This document shows positions 63,976-64,000 of a DNA stretch of 64,000 bases, piece after piece. The stretch lies in the NCBI RefSeq assembly GCF_029255185.1, contig NZ_JAPUVO010000132.1, positions 82,531-146,530 of the forward strand, written 5' to 3'. The translations under genes and the position numbers were made by a program. Each line of letters starts with the position of its first letter. Position 1 is the first letter of the stretch. The stretch comes from Propionivibrio sp. Its GTDB lineage: Bacteria > Pseudomonadota > Gammaproteobacteria > Burkholderiales > Rhodocyclaceae. The notes under the pieces are model-generated. The model was not told the DNA's origin. It worked only from the letters and a program-made list of their open reading frames with translations, and did not search any database.

Positions 63976-64000
63976 AGGGGGAGAACTTGTCACTCTCCAG

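Larger units (their letters stand above)
62118..64000. mobile_element. Insertion sequence with divergent transposase and DUF6788-type gene
   Basis: The left end CTGGACAGTGTCGACTTTTC (62118 on) matches the inverse of the last bases of the window, CTGGAGAGTGACAAGTTCTC, at 16 of the first 21 positions, so these look like terminal inverted repeats of a ~1.88 kb element. Inside are a minus-strand IS4-like transposase and a plus-strand small gene, divergent around a perfect palindrome. The right end falls at the window edge, so a target duplication cannot be checked and the element may extend further. Confidence 0.7.

Overview
The window looks like chromosome of a betaproteobacterium, most likely a Rhodocyclales relative (Dechloromonas/Azonexus/Accumulibacter-like). 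This is inferred from protein character and gene order: kdsD-kdsC-lptC-lptA, a divergent ponA/pilMNOPQ pair, cyaY-lptM-lysA, a phasin, a DUF485/ActP acetate symporter pair, and a form II RubisCO operon cbbM-cbbQ-cbbO. Most of the sequence is dense housekeeping DNA with many 4-bp ATGA overlaps. Intergenic and inserted repeats and two mobile-element traces add accessory structure.

Layout. 1-4.5 kb: 5' end of a divergent membrane protein gene, a pilin gene behind a predicted sigma-54 promoter with a 10-bp-phased operator array, a CPA2 cation/proton antiporter, ispB and tRNA-Pro(CGG). 4.5-10.3 kb: hrpA helicase carrying an in-frame repeat-like insertion, a hairpin repeat, an EI24 membrane protein and a CinA-like protein. 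10.3-13.8 kb: phasin with a very good sigma-70 promoter flanked by PhaR-like TGC-N3-GCA sites, then the LPS genes lptA, lptC, kdsC, kdsD. 14-20.2 kb: a solitary dynamin-like GTPase, yfhL-type ferredoxin, coaD, rsmD, ftsY, ftsE, ftsX. 20.2-26 kb: a MaoC-type hydratase, an amidase remnant, and a four-gene 2-oxoacid oxidoreductase whose fourth subunit fuses a GltD-like flavoprotein to a two-cluster ferredoxin. 26-30 kb: NodI/NodJ-like ABC exporter, hydrolase, thioredoxin-like [2Fe-2S] ferredoxin and VanZ protein.

30-43.5 kb: pilQPONM (type IV pilus alignment complex and secretin), penicillin-binding protein 1A, cyaY, lptM, lysA, and an RND efflux pair overlapping lysA. 43.6-48.2 kb: an acyl-CoA ligase and a PLP decarboxylase of the kinds associated with exosortase A loci, followed by three small unknown genes, the 3' remnant of an IS3-family transposase, and an acyl carrier protein; no exosortase lies in the window. 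48.3-54 kb: actP and its DUF485 partner, a PilZ-STAS fusion, dacB and ubiD. 54-59.4 kb: a dispersed repeat, cbbO, cbbQ, cbbM and a small unknown gene. 59.4-64 kb: FKBP isomerase, fadD-type ligase, a second copy of the dispersed repeat, and an insertion sequence whose right end seems to coincide with the window edge.

Together the genes suggest a PHA-storing, piliated bacterium able to fix CO2 by form II RubisCO and to use acetate and fatty acids. The items most worth follow-up are the split ligase/decarboxylase/ACP set, the pilin promoter architecture, the phasin promoter/operator, the PilZ-STAS fusion and the in-frame insertion in hrpA. I did not find a clearly undescribed defence or mobile system.
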